64,000 nt of DNA from Guadua angustifolia. Its lineage: Eukaryota; Streptophyta; Magnoliopsida; Poales; Poaceae. Positions 1 to 11,670 of this stretch are shown piece by piece. The notes under the pieces were generated by a model that made no database searches, was not told the origin of the DNA, and saw only the letters and a list, made by a program, of their open reading frames with translations. The stretch covers positions 31,206,539 through 31,270,538 of the forward strand of contig CM070501.1 of assembly GCA_036346375.1 (NCBI GenBank). Reading direction: 5' to 3'. The position numbers were made by a program, and so were the translations under genes. The number at the start of each line of letters is the position of its first letter. Positions within the stretch are counted from its first letter, which is position 1.

Positions 1-330
1 GCCATGCAATAATCATTGAAAGCATGAGAGGAAAATTCAGCAGCATTGTCCATTCGAATTGATTGAATCCGATGTTCAGGATAATGTGCCTTCAGCTTAA
101 TAATTTGAGACATTATTTTCGCGAAGGCATGGTTTCGTGTGGACAACAAAAACACATGTGACCATCTAGTAGATGCATCAATCAAAACCATAAAATACCT
201 GAATGGTCCAAAAGTTGGCTCAATCGGACCACAAATGTCACCTTGAATTCTTTCAAGAAACTTCAGTGGTTCAGCCCGGATTTTAAGATGTGAAGGTCTT
301 AAAATCAATTTTCGATAACACATCTTTGTG
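1..330 (-). pseudogene. Copia integrase core fragment (runs off window)
   Basis: The minus-strand translation shows two of the three integrase catalytic positions: the Asp in IQGDICGP (near 250) and the Asp in IRMDNAAEF (near 50). The third catalytic residue lies beyond the left edge. Between them is a DASTRWSH segment typical of copia integrases. It is the 3'-most visible part of the decayed element. Confidence 0.8.
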
Positions 331-646
331 CATACAAAATCCGAAAATTTGGGAAATTTTGTAGTTGTCAAATCATGACCGATAGAATTGGTGATAATTT
401 TTCTCATCATCCCGATACCGGGGTGCCCAAGTCGATCATGCCAAGTTTGGAATGCATCGACGTTTTGAAAAATTACCTTGTATGCAACATGTTTTATGGG
501 CTTAATGTATGTATAGTACAATCTAGAGTCGAGAGTTGGAATTTTTTAGCATATTTGCTTGCCATATCCAATGAAGTCTAGTTAAGAAAGATATTCCTCT
601 TTGTTTTCTTCATGTGTTTCCGTGAATACCATTCTTCTGAATATCT

Positions 647-898
647 CTATAACTCAACAAGATATGAGTTGAATCGGGATACAATAAAGCATCCTCGATT
701 GTAATCTGTGTACCCATAGGGAGGGTGATTGTGGCTCGACGAGCCAACTATCAACGCATCACGACCGGCGATCGTTAAAACATTTCCTTCTCTTTTCTTA
801 AGAGTTTGGAAATATTTTATCTCTGTGAGTATAGAGTTTGTGGTACAACTGTCCACAGGGTATAATTCCTCCTCCGAAGGATTGACTTCAAGAGACAT
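647..898 (-). pseudogene. Copia protease fragment
   Basis: An 83-codon open segment carries a DSCTTNSIL motif, equivalent to the copia aspartic protease active site DS(G/T)T. A Cys sits at the third position where Gly or Thr is usual, which may be a disabling change. It belongs to the decayed element and is followed downstream by integrase sequence. Confidence 0.6.
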
Positions 899-1696
899 CT
901 ATATTAAGAACAAGAATTTAATTAAAATTCTTTATTCATCACATATAGAGATACATACACATTGTATTGAATATCTAACATAACGATAATACAATATTAC
1001 AATACATATGAGTTTGTACAAATAAATATACAACTCCAAATTACAAAAGATTTAAAATTCTAATTATTACAACACACTATACTATTGTTCAATAATTACG
1101 GTCATGGAGATTTAAGATAAATCTCCATACATATCACCGAAGCATACTCAATGAGCATGTCGTCCGTTCGAGAAGGTCCACTTGCTGAGTAAGGGCTTCA
1201 TTGTTTGGCGATTACTGGGGAACGAAGGCGAACAACCAGACCTCTTTAGAAGTCTCGATAGTAAGATTGAAGTGTGCTTCATATCTTGGTGCCTTCATTT
1301 GCCATCACGAGAGGATTTCGATAAAGATCAACCAAGTGTTTTGAAGTCACGACAAGTCGTGGCAAAATCGTGCTACAACCACACTTATGACAAAGTCTTT
1401 TATTGTCATAGGTAGTTTGTGCATTGCCACATGCCTTTTTGTTAGCACGGTGTCTGTGGTTCTTGTTGAATTTGCGTCTACCAGGGTAGTTCTTTGGATT
1501 ACCAGACGGAGATCCATTGAATTTTCTTTTATTGAGAGTATTATTCGAACATTATGAACCTCGAGCAAAGTCTTGACCTATTGGGCAACTTATGATTCTT
1601 AATAAGAAGTTCATCATTCTTTTCAACTTTGACATAATGTATGAATAAAATTTGGGAATAAACTGATATTTTTCTTTACGGTATTGATTGCACAAT

Positions 1697-4372
1697 TGTA
1701 AGTTCAACCTTCATTAGTTATGGTTTTGGTGTTAATGACAAATCTAATATCCCTTAATGTGATTTTATTATTAATGACAAATCTTATATCGAGACTAACT
1801 TGTTTATTTAGAATATCTTTGATTAGTCTCATCGCATTAAAAGAATGGAAAACCCAAGGTATGTTTGCGTATCCATTCTAGTATTAGTTGCATACTTTGG
1901 AGTCAAGTTAAAATATGAATGTCCTCATTATATTAACCACAAAATGTGCATCATGTTTCCCAATCCATATATTACATGGATGCACACACTTAGGGGGAGT
2001 TTATAGTTTAACTTGAAAGTCTCTTTGTATTGATCTAATTCTTATTGACACATATAAGGATCAAGACAAAGAAACTAAATACATGAGTATATGAAAACTT
2101 GAGTAGTTAATATATACTCATATCAATTTAAATGATAATTTAAATTGAGTTCATTTGTCTTGTTAATCATTAAAGAACATTTCATCATGTGTTGATGGTG
2201 TTCCTTGATTAATTAAGGACAAATGAATAGCTCTTAAGTATAATAAACATGAGTTGCACTATTGTACTTAAGACACACTTAAATCATTCAAATTGATTTA
2301 GGTTGTGCTCAATTGATCTAAAGGCATCAATTATGTGTTAATGGAGTGCAAGAGATAATTGAGACAACCATGCATCTTGGACTAACAAGTTTTATGAGTT
2401 GTGATTGAGTTAGGTCCAAAGATGGATGAGATGATAAAGAAGAGGAGTCAGTGATGATCCCAAGGGAGTATCAAGTGAAGATCATAAAGACCCCAAAGGG
2501 GATTGCTTGCTTGTGGCAAAGGTATAACTAGATAGGCTAAGGACTTTTGTAGTTTTTGAGTCTAGTTTTATCGCCGTACTATTAAGAGGGTTGTCTCCTA
2601 ACTTGAGCTTCATCATGTGTTGATGATCTCAATCGCGTTCACTCAAGCTCAAATCATTTGGATTTGGTTTTTGCATAAGAGTTAACCATTTGGCATGTGT
2701 TGCGAATGGGTTAAGTTTATGCTTTCGGTTGTTATTGGTTTATGCTCTGATTTGCATATGTTGCAAAGAGGAAGAGCATATGCATTTGATTTTCGCATAA
2801 TGCTTTGATTTGCATGTGTTGCAAATAGGATAAGCAATATCGTTGGCTTTTAACGTGAAGTTCACTTTTGCATGTGTTACAAATGTTGAAGCCTCATGTT
2901 TTGTTTTCTCTTTACAAAACAAATCTTTCAAAATCAAAGTGGTTGCTTGGAGCTAGGTTTTGCATGTGTTGCAAAACGAGGATGCTCAAGCTAGTTGGAT
3001 TGGAATTTACGTCAGTTCTTTGAAGCATGTGAATAGTATTTGCAAATGTGTTTTGCAAATTATTTTGATCATGAGTTGATCATCACATGGTTCAAGGTTG
3101 TTGACCCTTGCTAGCTTGTAGTCATGTTTTTGATCAAGTCTATGTGAAGTATTTGAGAAAATCAGATTTTAGACTTGAATGACTACATTAGAGTTTAGTT
3201 TTTGGTGATATTTAAAAAATATCTATGGGTGATTAAATCATGAAAATGGGTGGAGATTGTAGCCCTCATGATAAGCTTCGCATAGAATCAAAAATCACCC
3301 AAATCGGAGTTCGAGTAAAAGTTATGAGCTTTTTGGTGGTGTAGGCTAGCGGTACTACCGCCCGTAAGGGCAGTAGTACCGCCCGTCTTGATAGTTATTT
3401 GGCAGAGAGAGTTCCTAGGCCGGTACTACCGCCGTAGAGAACGATACTACATAAACACTGTAACAACGGCTAGTTTTAGCTCGTTTAATGCCGTTTTGCC
3501 CTCCAGCTAGTTTTCTTTGTGAGGCTATAAAAGGAGGTCATGGGGGGCATTTGCTGGTTGCTAGAGTATATTGGGTGAGGTGGTTCATGTATTGAAGCTC
3601 TCATTTGTGTATTGGCTCTTGTGTGAGTATTTGAGAGGTGATTTGCATGTATTGCATTTCCATAAGTTGTTCTTGAGCAAGAGTGAGACTAATTGCATGT
3701 GTTGCAATTAGAAGTGGGTTGAGAGTCTCTTGTGCATGTGTTGCACTTGAGGAGGTCCTTGTGCATGTGTTGCACTTGGTGATCACCGGGGCGCATTCGT
3801 TGTGCTCGGTGAAGTTCAAGCGAAGGCGACTTGTTACTCTTGGAGGTTGCCGACTCCTAGACGGCGTGGGCGTCGTCTTGGGAGCTCTCAAGGTGTGAAA
3901 GCCCGGCAAGTTTGTGAAGGTTCGGGTTGAGCCTCTGGCATAGCGTGAAAAACCACGACTAGTGGAAGCGAGGCGGGTGCTCGGCGGGGCGGTCCAAGTG
4001 GTTGGGCTTGCCTCAACGTGGACTAGGGGAGACCGGCAAGTCTCCGAACACCACGGAAAAATATCGGTTGTCTCTTTTACCTTCAAGCATTTACTTTATT
4101 GTATATTTATCAATTGCTTGATTATAATTAGAATTGCTTAGTATTGATTGTTTGCTCAATTTAGCAATTCTAGTATAGAGACATAATTTAGTTAGTGCAC
4201 TAGTAAGCCTAGTTGATTTAGGCTTTAATTGTCAAAACCGAGTTTATCGCTTCCGCATATATCTTTGATTAGGTTTTGACTTAGGGGTGTATTAGAGCGA
4301 ATTATTTTAGTGAGCGATCGAATTTTGTAAAACGCCTATTCACCCCCATCTAGGCGCATCCTCGATCCTACA
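1697..4372 (+). mobile_element. Solo LTR of a SIRE/Maximus-type copia element
   Basis: The segment begins TGTAAG and ends GATCCTACA. It is flanked on both sides by the 5-bp direct repeat ACAAT (1692-1696 and 4373-4377), as expected for copia integration. Its 3' end carries the line GGGGGTGAATAGGCG (opposite strand), matching the inner end of the LTRs at 6487 and 16428. Its 5' part shares TTAATGACAA and a GACTAACTTG-like stretch with them. It contains GGTACTACCGCC palindromic units (3347-3440) and many TGCATGTGTTGCA-like copies (2750-3780). There is no primer site or internal region beside it, so it is a solo LTR left by unequal recombination. It interrupts gag of the host element. Confidence 0.85.
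2740..3780 (+). repeat. Dispersed TGCATGTGTTGCA-like short repeats inside the solo LTR
   Basis: The motif (T)GCATGTGTTGCA and close variants recur at irregular spacing from 2750 to 3780, for example near 2810, 2870, 2960, 3700, 3735 and 3760. The role is unknown; this is internal LTR sequence. Confidence 0.6.
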
Positions 4373-4947
4373 ACAATACCTGTCATTTGGAAGCATAGTA
4401 GATAGAGTTTTCTCTATCTTTTCCGCCTCCGTTGGTTCTTTTTCGCAAAACTTCAACCTACTACAGATGTTATGAACAGCATGATTGTATTCACCCGATT
4501 TAAAATCTTGTAAGTGTAAGTGATTCCAATCATCTTTGTGCATCGAGATATATAATTTCCTTTTCTTTGTTCATAACGATCTTTAAGAACAACCCACAGA
4601 ACGAGGATTTTCTTCCAAAATATACTCTTTCTTGAGATCTTTATGGATAGAAGTCGTAACAAAAGTAAAGCGAGTGTACTTCATTGTATCAAGGACCGAG
4701 GGCCCCTTCAACTAGTTCATTTATCATGGCTGAAATCCTCGGGATGCAAAACTAATTTTAATATCCGTTGCCCATGAAGGATAGTTGCTCCCATCAAGGC
4801 GAGTTCTTCAAACTCTTTTTGCATTTCCTACATGGCATAATCATCGATTTTATTAATTCACCAAATATTGGTAAATTTAAAACCTTAATGGTAGTGTTGT
4901 AATATTTAGTTGCAAATTTTAAATCATATCTTATGTTTTGGATGGTT

Positions 4948-5048
4948 GGAGTAGACCATATAATTAAAGTAATCTCCATAAATTAAGGTAATCTCCATAA
5001 ATGGAGTAGACCATATAATTAAGGTAATCTCCATAAATGGAGTAGACC
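4948..5048 (+). repeat. Short tandem repeat, unit about 36 bp, about 2.5 copies
   Basis: The unit reads roughly GGAGTAGACCATATAATTAA followed by GGTAATCTCCATAAAT and repeats with small truncations. It lies just upstream of the gag start of the decayed copia element. No function is visible. Confidence 0.7.
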
Positions 5049-5055
5049 TTATATC

Positions 5056-5579
5056 CAAAATTATTATTTTGAGATAACACTTTATAAGTAATCATCAAGT
5101 TGAAACATGATGTAGACCTCATAGTGATGGGCAATTTTCATTGCTACTCAAAAAGGCATGGTCTCGAGTGAAATATTGAAAAGCTGAATAAGATCGACCA
5201 ATGCCCTAGACTCCATCACCTTGTGTTTATTCTCAAAAGTATGTAAGACATGTTTTTAAATTTGCTTAAAATTCGGACAATTAAGTGGTACTTAATTGTG
5301 AGAATTTTAAAGTTATTAAATTGCAATTTGTTAAGTTGCAAAATTAATAACATACAACATATTCATATATGTATAAGTACAAACACACACATATATATAT
5401 TTACAAATTACGAGATAATATCAGGGTCTTAAAACAAAAGATACACACTGATATACAACATTATGCAAATACTGAAAATACTGAAAGTAAACTTATTAAA
5501 TAAATTAACTGGCTACGGGCCATATTTGACCGACCTTTATTGTGACCCGTGAAGGCTGGTTGGGGAACTAGGGGATCTG
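5056..5579. other. AT-rich stretch without a recognisable gene
   Basis: The sequence is AT-rich and low in complexity, with a short CA/TA run near 5385-5400. I see no coding similarity or transposon termini. It lies between the decayed copia gag and the promoter region that begins near 5580. Confidence 0.5.
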
Positions 5580-5800
5580 ACTGGGCCTTTGCGGTGAAGA
5601 GACCCATATCTTGTGCGCATCTGCAGCGAATTGTAGCGTGGGCCTCGTCTGCCTTTTCGGCCCAAAAAACGCGCGCGTTCACACGCAGGCTGCAACATCA
5701 TCTGGGCCGCTGAACGGCCCATAAAAACGCAGCCGCCGCCTGCGCCATATAAAACCGAAAGAAATGGCGATTCAGGGTTAGGGTTGAAAACCCTAATCGA
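5580..5800 (+). promoter_or_regulatory. Plant promoter: site II cluster, TATA box and telo-box
   Basis: Site II elements (TGGGCC or its complement GGCCCA) occur at 5582-5587, 5639-5644, 5659-5664, 5703-5708 and 5716-5721. A TATA motif (TATAAAA) lies at 5748-5754 and a telo-box AAACCCTAA at 5788-5796. A second TTAGGGTT on the same strand is at 5778-5785. This arrangement is known from promoters of plant ribosomal-protein, replication and mitochondrial-protein genes. It implies a housekeeping-type gene reading to the right. Confidence 0.6.
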
Positions 5801-6486
5801 TCCCCATTCCATTTTTGCCGCCACTGCTTTGCTTCAAGCGCGCCGACACAGAAAACCCAATCCACTGCCATTACCAGCCGTAGAAATCCATCGCTAGAGC
5901 CAAGAAAATCACCGGCGCGAGGATCTGGAGATGGCGGCGCATCCTCCTCCCCCTCTTCCTCTGGTGCTCAATGGTGGGAGCCCTCCCCCTCATCTGAGGA
6001 GGAGAAGAGCCCACGGCCGCCACCTCCGAAGCCGATGGGACGGGCGGAGGAGCCGGAGGTGCCAAGCCCGGGCACTACACCGGTGGAGAAGTGAAGATCC
6101 GGGCGCCAATTCGTGAAGAGGGCCGGATCTGGAGGATGAAGCACGCTCTGGGGTGAGGCGGTGATGCCGTTGCCAGCGAAGAATGGTGGCGCTCCGGATC
6201 TTGCCGCCATTGTGGGGCGCAAATCGAAACCGGGTGGAGTCGGGGTTGAGAGCCTCCGCCTGGGCGACGCTTCTTCAACTGGCGTGGGCGAGGGCAGTCG
6301 GGAGGCTGCCATGGTGGCGAGAATATCAATCCGAGCCGGGCCTGCCCAAACGTGTCTTCGGTGAGGAAGACTTCTGCGTCGGGGAAACCTACCGTGCCAA
6401 GGAACCCAGGCGCCGGGAGGACGAGGGCTCATCGGTATGCGCGGATGACAGCCTGGCGGGCACGTCCAGAACCCTCGGCATGCGGA
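5801..6486 (+). other. Putative 5' portion of an unrecognised gene, cut by the SIRE-type element
   Basis: This GC-rich segment follows the promoter directly. The first ATG with a plausible context is at 5931 and opens a Pro/Arg-rich frame of 61 codons. An overlapping frame encodes a Ser/Glu/Pro-rich stretch. No frame stays open to 6486 and I recognise no domain. A 154-codon frame on the opposite strand (5968-6432) could equally be by-product. The segment ends where the SIRE-type LTR begins, so a gene may have been interrupted here. The continuation on the far side of the element (about 17904 onward) could not be established. Confidence 0.3.
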
Positions 6487-7919
6487 TCTAGGATCAAGGA
6501 CACCGACTAGAGGGGGGGTGAATAGGAGGTTTTAAATTTTCTACGCTAAATTCAAGTTTTGATATTTCTAAGCACAAGTGACAAATTTGGCAAATTTAAT
6601 GTCTAGCAATTTTAGTGAATACAAAGCAATCTTCTCTACTTAATTGATTTAATGGCTATACTAATGTAGCAAAAAGATAATCAAATAGCCAAAATTAATG
6701 CAACAAAATGAACTAGGCAAACCACAATAGAAGAACACGTGAGTTTATCCCGTGGACTCGGAGACTTCTTGGGTCTCCCCTACTCACGTTGAGGTGACTT
6801 GAATTTCTTCAAGCGGCTCCACTTGTAAGCCTTCCCGATCACTAGAGGTAGCTCTTCCCCACTCCGGGTAGGCGAGATCCTTGCCTTCACAACGATTGGG
6901 CCTTCTCACAACCTTCTTGAGAAGATCACCAACCCCGATCGCCTCCAAGCCGTCTAGGAGGCGGCAACCTCCAAGAGTAACAAATTTGACGCTTGCTCGA
7001 AGTCGATTTGAGTGTCTAATGGCTCACACTAAATACAACACTCAATTTTCTCTCTTCTCTAGCACTTAATGTGAATTGAATGCTCTAGAGAGAGGAGGAA
7101 CCTTTACTCTGACTCAAATGTGTTCAATAGTGCCCAAGGGTCTTTGTAGATGGCAGGTGGAGGGTATTTATACCCCACCCACGAAAACTAGCCGTTGAAC
7201 CACTTAAGCCGAACTCAACGGGTTTTCGGTGCTACTACCCATGTAGGGCAGTAGCACCGGTTCAACTCGATGAGATGTCGAGCGATTAATGCTCGACATA
7301 GCCGTAAGCGAAATCCGGTGCTACGCCCATGTAGGACCCAGTAGCACCGGTTTCTGATTTTCCTTTTTCACCACAAGATCACTCTCTGGAATTAATACAG
7401 GGTGAGGGCGGTGCTATCGCCACCATTGTAGTAGCACTGCAATAGCTTGATAGCACCATGCTGGTGACTTCAAAAAGGAGAGCCTCGGAATTTTTACACC
7501 GGTAAGGGTGGGTGCTACAGCCCTCCGAACATCGAGTACCATAAGTGATAGCACCGCTTTTCAGTTTCAGAGACATCTCTTTTTGGCTTTTCAATGCATT
7601 CACTTATGGGACTCTATATGCTAGTGTATGAGTGTAATTTGACCAATTTGAGCCTTTAGACACTAAAAACACCTTCAAGCAGAACATCAAACCCCTCTTG
7701 ATAGTACGGCCCTACTTCTAGCAATCCGATCTTTTCACCAAACTCCGAGATCGGTAAAATGACTAGAGAAATGTCCTTAGAGTATTTACCTTGGATTGAA
7801 TTGTACTTTGATCCTCTTTTTCTCCATTTCGATGCTTACACGATATCCAAATCTTGAGACTAACCTATTTCAATATGCTCAACATACATGTTAGTCTTCT
7901 GAGAGAGATTGTCATTAAT
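6487..7919 (-). repeat. 3' LTR of the SIRE/Maximus-type element
   Basis: It aligns along its length with 16428-17892. It shares the boundary GGATCAAGGACACCGACTAG and the inner end GAGAGATTGTCATTAAT. Relative to the other LTR it has many small deletions and substitutions in the GC-rich hairpin region 7200-7560. The first bases are TCTAGG where the other copy has TGTAGG. Confidence 0.85.
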
Positions 7920-7932
7920 CTCCCCCTTTTTG
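7919..7932 (-). other. Polypurine tract of the SIRE/Maximus-type element
   Basis: The minus strand reads CAAAAAGGGGGAGA immediately before the 3' LTR. This is the standard position and composition of the plus-strand priming site. Confidence 0.75.
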
Positions 7933-8461
7933 TTAATTGATGACAATCTTAAACATAAGGAAGAAATTTTGATTTGTTTTGAGTATGCCACAACAAAATG
8001 TGTTGGATACCCAGGAGCTAGTCTTAAATAGGGTTTTGCTTCTTAATAGATTGAGTGACGAATTCGAAGCAAAATACTATTTAAAACTCCCCCTAAACAT
8101 GTGCATGGGAGTAGGAAATAAAGTGCACATAGAATTTTGACATAATTTTGCTAGAAATTTGGCATGTATGAGGGACAAGCATTGATATAAAGCAGGATAT
8201 AAACAATTGTAATAATATCAAGAGAGGCATAAAGCAAGAACATATATAAGTTTATCCATAGGAATTCATCCAAAAGCATTCATCAAAAGACAACCAAAAG
8301 TCCAACACAGCCAAAGGTCAATACAAAGTTCCAAACACACAATAACAACCACAAGGCATAGATAGGATTAGGTATGAGTTAGTCCTAGATTTCTTCCAAA
8401 TTCTCCCAATCTCCCCCCCCTTTGGCATCAAGTGCCAAAAAGGGTCTTCAAGCGATGGAGC

Positions 8462-9890
8462 TCACGACAACGGAGGCGGAGGAGGAGGAGAACGACGAGA
8501 TCCATATCGATAAAAGGTCTTGGGGACTTGCTGAGAGCGATATTCTTCAAAAGAAGTGCGGAGCTCATCGATGTTGATGTCGATGGAATTTATGCGCCCT
8601 CGAATCTCCTCCATGGCCTGGCGAGATTGATCTTGTTGTGAAGCAATGCTGGTAAAATTATTCATCATATCAGCCCTGAGACTAGCAAGACCACTCATCA
8701 TGTCATTCCGCAGATTTTCAAAGAAATGCTCTGAGGAGCTGCTTGTCTTGACCTCTGAGGCCTTTGGGCCTCTGCTTTGTTGAGAAGAAAGCGCCCTCTC
8801 GTGATAGTCTGTGGAGCTGCTTCTCGAGGTCTATAGAGCTTATGAGGACAACCACAACCTCCCCGATACCCAGTCACTCTCTTTATGATCAGCATGATAT
8901 ATGGAGCAAAGTAGATGCTTTTACCTCTATCACAGGCAGAAGAGGCCATCTCTCTGATCATAAAGTCCACAACATCAAATTTATGCTTGTACATGACTTT
9001 GTTCATGATATTCCAAGCATATCCTCGTATCTCATCCAAGTTCCCACTCTTGGGATGAACTGTTACTCTGATTATTCTGTTGATCAAGGCCGAAGAAGGG
9101 AGAAGATGAGCCATTTTTCCCGGGCGTTTAACTGGAGCTGCAGGATCATCAAACTCAAACTGCCGAGAAAGAGGTAGAACTCTATCATTATGAATCTTCG
9201 GATATCCACTAAGATTGATGCCCCATGCCTCTTCAACTTCCCTTTTTGTCACAGTGTACTGAGAGGAGTTGGTCATCCAGGTGATCGACTCAAAAGACTC
9301 AGGAATATACAATGTTGCATAAAATTGTCGGATGATGTCATCATTATAATCAATTGCATGCTCAGAAAGTCTGCCAACCCTGCCCCTTGAAACAATTCAG
9401 GCACACCAACAAATAAGGGCACTTTTCTAATGTGATCCCAGTTTACCCATTTGTGATCAGTGAAAACCTTATGCAAATATATTTCATGATAGACTTTCTG
9501 TTGAAATATAATTCAGAATTTGTCCTCAGTAGCATTTCTAGGCAGAAGGTACTGATTTGCTTGCCTTAGGGAGTAGTAAGAATCACCTTTGATGGTTTTA
9601 AGGTCAGCTGAAGGATCAAAGTCATCAAAGTTTTCTTCTTCAGACTCCCCTTCCTGTTCATCAACATCCATGGCTTCATCCTCAGAGCCGGACTCAGAAA
9701 CAGGATTTTTGCCTTTAGCCTGTCCAGAACTGCCACCACGGTCCCTCTGACTCTTTTGCCTGATCTCTGCCAGTCTCTTTGATATTGGTTGTTCATCATC
9801 TTCGCTGACAGGGTCGGGGTTTGGAGTTGGAGGTTTTCCTCGATTAGCGACCCTTTTCTTGTCTGAGCCACTTCTTTCCGGTTTGGACAT
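8462..9890 (-). pseudogene. Extra (env-position) ORF of the SIRE/Maximus-type element, frameshifted
   Basis: A reading frame starts at 9890 with an acidic, Ser/Glu-rich N-terminal part of about 125 residues (9513-9890). It shifts frame near 9510 into a segment with WVNWDHIRK and FLSMQ (9273-9500). It shifts again near 9330 into FYATLYIPESFESITWMTN and an APYIMLIIKRVTG motif (8698-9312). A last shift near 8765 leads to a coiled-coil-like tail ending in a poly-proline run (8462-8701). Known grass copia and gypsy elements carry an ORF with the FYAT...TWMTN and APYIM motifs. Its function is unknown, and the env-like label rests on position only. I see no clear signal peptide or membrane span here. 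It lies downstream of RNase H in the same orientation as pol. The function call is weak but membership of the family is likely. Confidence 0.65.
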
Positions 9891-11270
9891 TGGGACTAAG
9901 AGATAACATCACAGAGTTTAGATCAAGGAACAAGGTACAAGGATATAAGCCCTAGTTAGGATCAAGTTCATAGGATATGATAGCTTTTTGCTTGATTTTC
10001 TGACAATCCGGTGCTCGCCCATGTAATTCGATGTACCGGGCTTGGTGGTGCTACATAAGGAGGCCGTAGCATCGGTACCTAGAGGTATAAACCCTAAATT
10101 TTGCAAGTTTGCGATTTTGAGGATTTTAGGCCTTTGAATGCCATTTGATGACCTTGATAATCATTCATCTACTCAATGCAATCGCAGACTTGACTAAAAC
10201 AAGCAACAATTTATCACATTTTACACATGAACCCTAGAAACAAATGGGGAACTCTCTAGGGCAAAAGGGGTTCAAGAAAATCGAGGAGAATGGTACCTTC
10301 GAGATGAGGAACGAGAGGAGATCGAGGAAAGCTAGAGAGAGCACCCTTTCTCCGCAAGATTTGAGAAGAGGAAATCGGGTGGAGAGAGCCAGAGAGAGAA
10401 AGAGAAGAGCTCGGTATGAAGAGAAGGGAGAGAGACGGTCACACCGGGATGGATAAAACTCCCCAAGCCCGACTAATCCGGTGCTACCACAGATGGGCCG
10501 GTAGCACCGGCCACCGGTGCTACCGCTCGAGCAGGAGCGGTACTACCGGATCTGACAGACTGACATCCTGAAAGATTCAGACAAAAGCACAAAAACCACC
10601 AAAAGATAGAGGAAAAAGAAATGCAAATGATTTGAAAGACATAAATAAGTATTTCCTTGACAATCCACATCTTTTAGAATCAAAATCTCAAAAGAAATTC
10701 AGAAAAAGAGCCTCAACAGGAGTCAAGAAGGTATTTTTAGAAATAAGAGCTCAAATAGCTAAAATAGAGCATGTTTGCATGTATGAGTTGAAAAATATCT
10801 TTTGATGAGCTAGACACTATTGGATTCTAGTTCCAAAAGACAAAACTCACTTAGTGCATTAGGTTTGATCAATATAGATCAATGTTGTTTGGTGAAGGAT
10901 ACTTTGATGACAAGTAAAAATTTTGTCCAAAATCCTCTTTGCTTTATTTTCAACATAGAGAGAGGATACTAGGATAGTATTTACAAAGGATGAGGTTTAT
11001 GTTATAATACATTACAAAAGATATTTTTGAGCAACCTTGCACCTTATTAAGCCAAAGTAGATTATTTTCAAGTAATTTGATCTAAAATAGTCTAGGTTCA
11101 ACTTTTGAAGATAATTAGCACTAATTTTAATATTTTCACTTTTAAGGGATGTGATATATATATATATATAATATGTATAACACTCCCCCTTAATGTGAGA
11201 CCAAATAAAAGGAGCAAAGATCATATAAACACCAACAAACACCAAAAGCTGAAAGCTATTTAGAAGCAAT
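9891..11270 (-). other. Spacer between RNase H and the extra ORF, with hairpin-forming repeats
   Basis: No conserved coding sequence is visible. At 10478-10560 there are CCGGTGCTACC and GGTAGCACCGG arms like those in the LTRs, next to an AG-rich tract (10290-10450). A short (TA)n run lies at 11155-11170. Confidence 0.55.
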
Positions 11271-11273
11271 CAT

Positions 11274-11510
11274 TTAGGCCACATTTGAGATATCTATGAC
11301 ATTTAATTCATTCCTCAATTTACAAAATCGTGCTTCATCCAAGGGTTTTGTGAGAATATCCGCTAATTGATCCTCAGTTCTAATATGATTGATTTCTATA
11401 TCACCTTTACCAACATGATCTCTTAAGAAGTGATGGCGGATATCTATATGTTTAGTTCTTGAATGTTGGACCGGATTATTGGCTATTTTAAGCTGCGCTT
11501 TTATTATCAC
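11274..11510 (-). pseudogene. Copia RNase H C-terminal segment
   Basis: The translation contains SRTKHIDIRHHFLRDHV and EDQLADILTKPL, hallmarks of the C-terminal part of copia RNase H, and ends in a stop at 11274. The upstream half of RNase H (11511-11670) is out of frame and partly missing. The polyprotein is therefore broken between 11510 and 11671. Confidence 0.85.
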
Positions 11511-11670
11511 ACAAAAGAGGCACCTTTTAAAAATTATTTAAGTAATCCATCAAAGTTTGCCTCATCCACAATAATTGGCGCAACAACTACGGCGGATATA
11601 TATTAAACCCGGCGATGGATAGAGACTCACGAATTTTGCTTTTTGGAAAACCAAGAAACCAAAGATCTAC

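Larger units (their letters stand above)
1..4824 (-). mobile_element. Decayed Ty1/copia retrotransposon, gag to integrase, split by a solo LTR
   Basis: Reading the minus strand from about 4824 down to 1 gives gag, zinc knuckle, protease, pre-integrase and integrase pieces in canonical Ty1/copia order. Gag begins near 4824 and shows a PSWATDIKIS-like motif near 4760 and DWNHLHLQDFKS near 4520. A degenerate CHKC zinc-knuckle segment lies near 1380. A protease-like DSCTTNSIL motif lies within 647-898, and an integrase core with IQGDICGP and IRMDNAAEF lies within 1-270. Many stops and frameshifts break it, and the element runs off the left edge, so RT and RNase H are not visible. Gag reads through from 4378 to 1691 once the inserted LTR is ignored. 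I saw no LTR or primer site upstream of gag. Confidence 0.85.
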
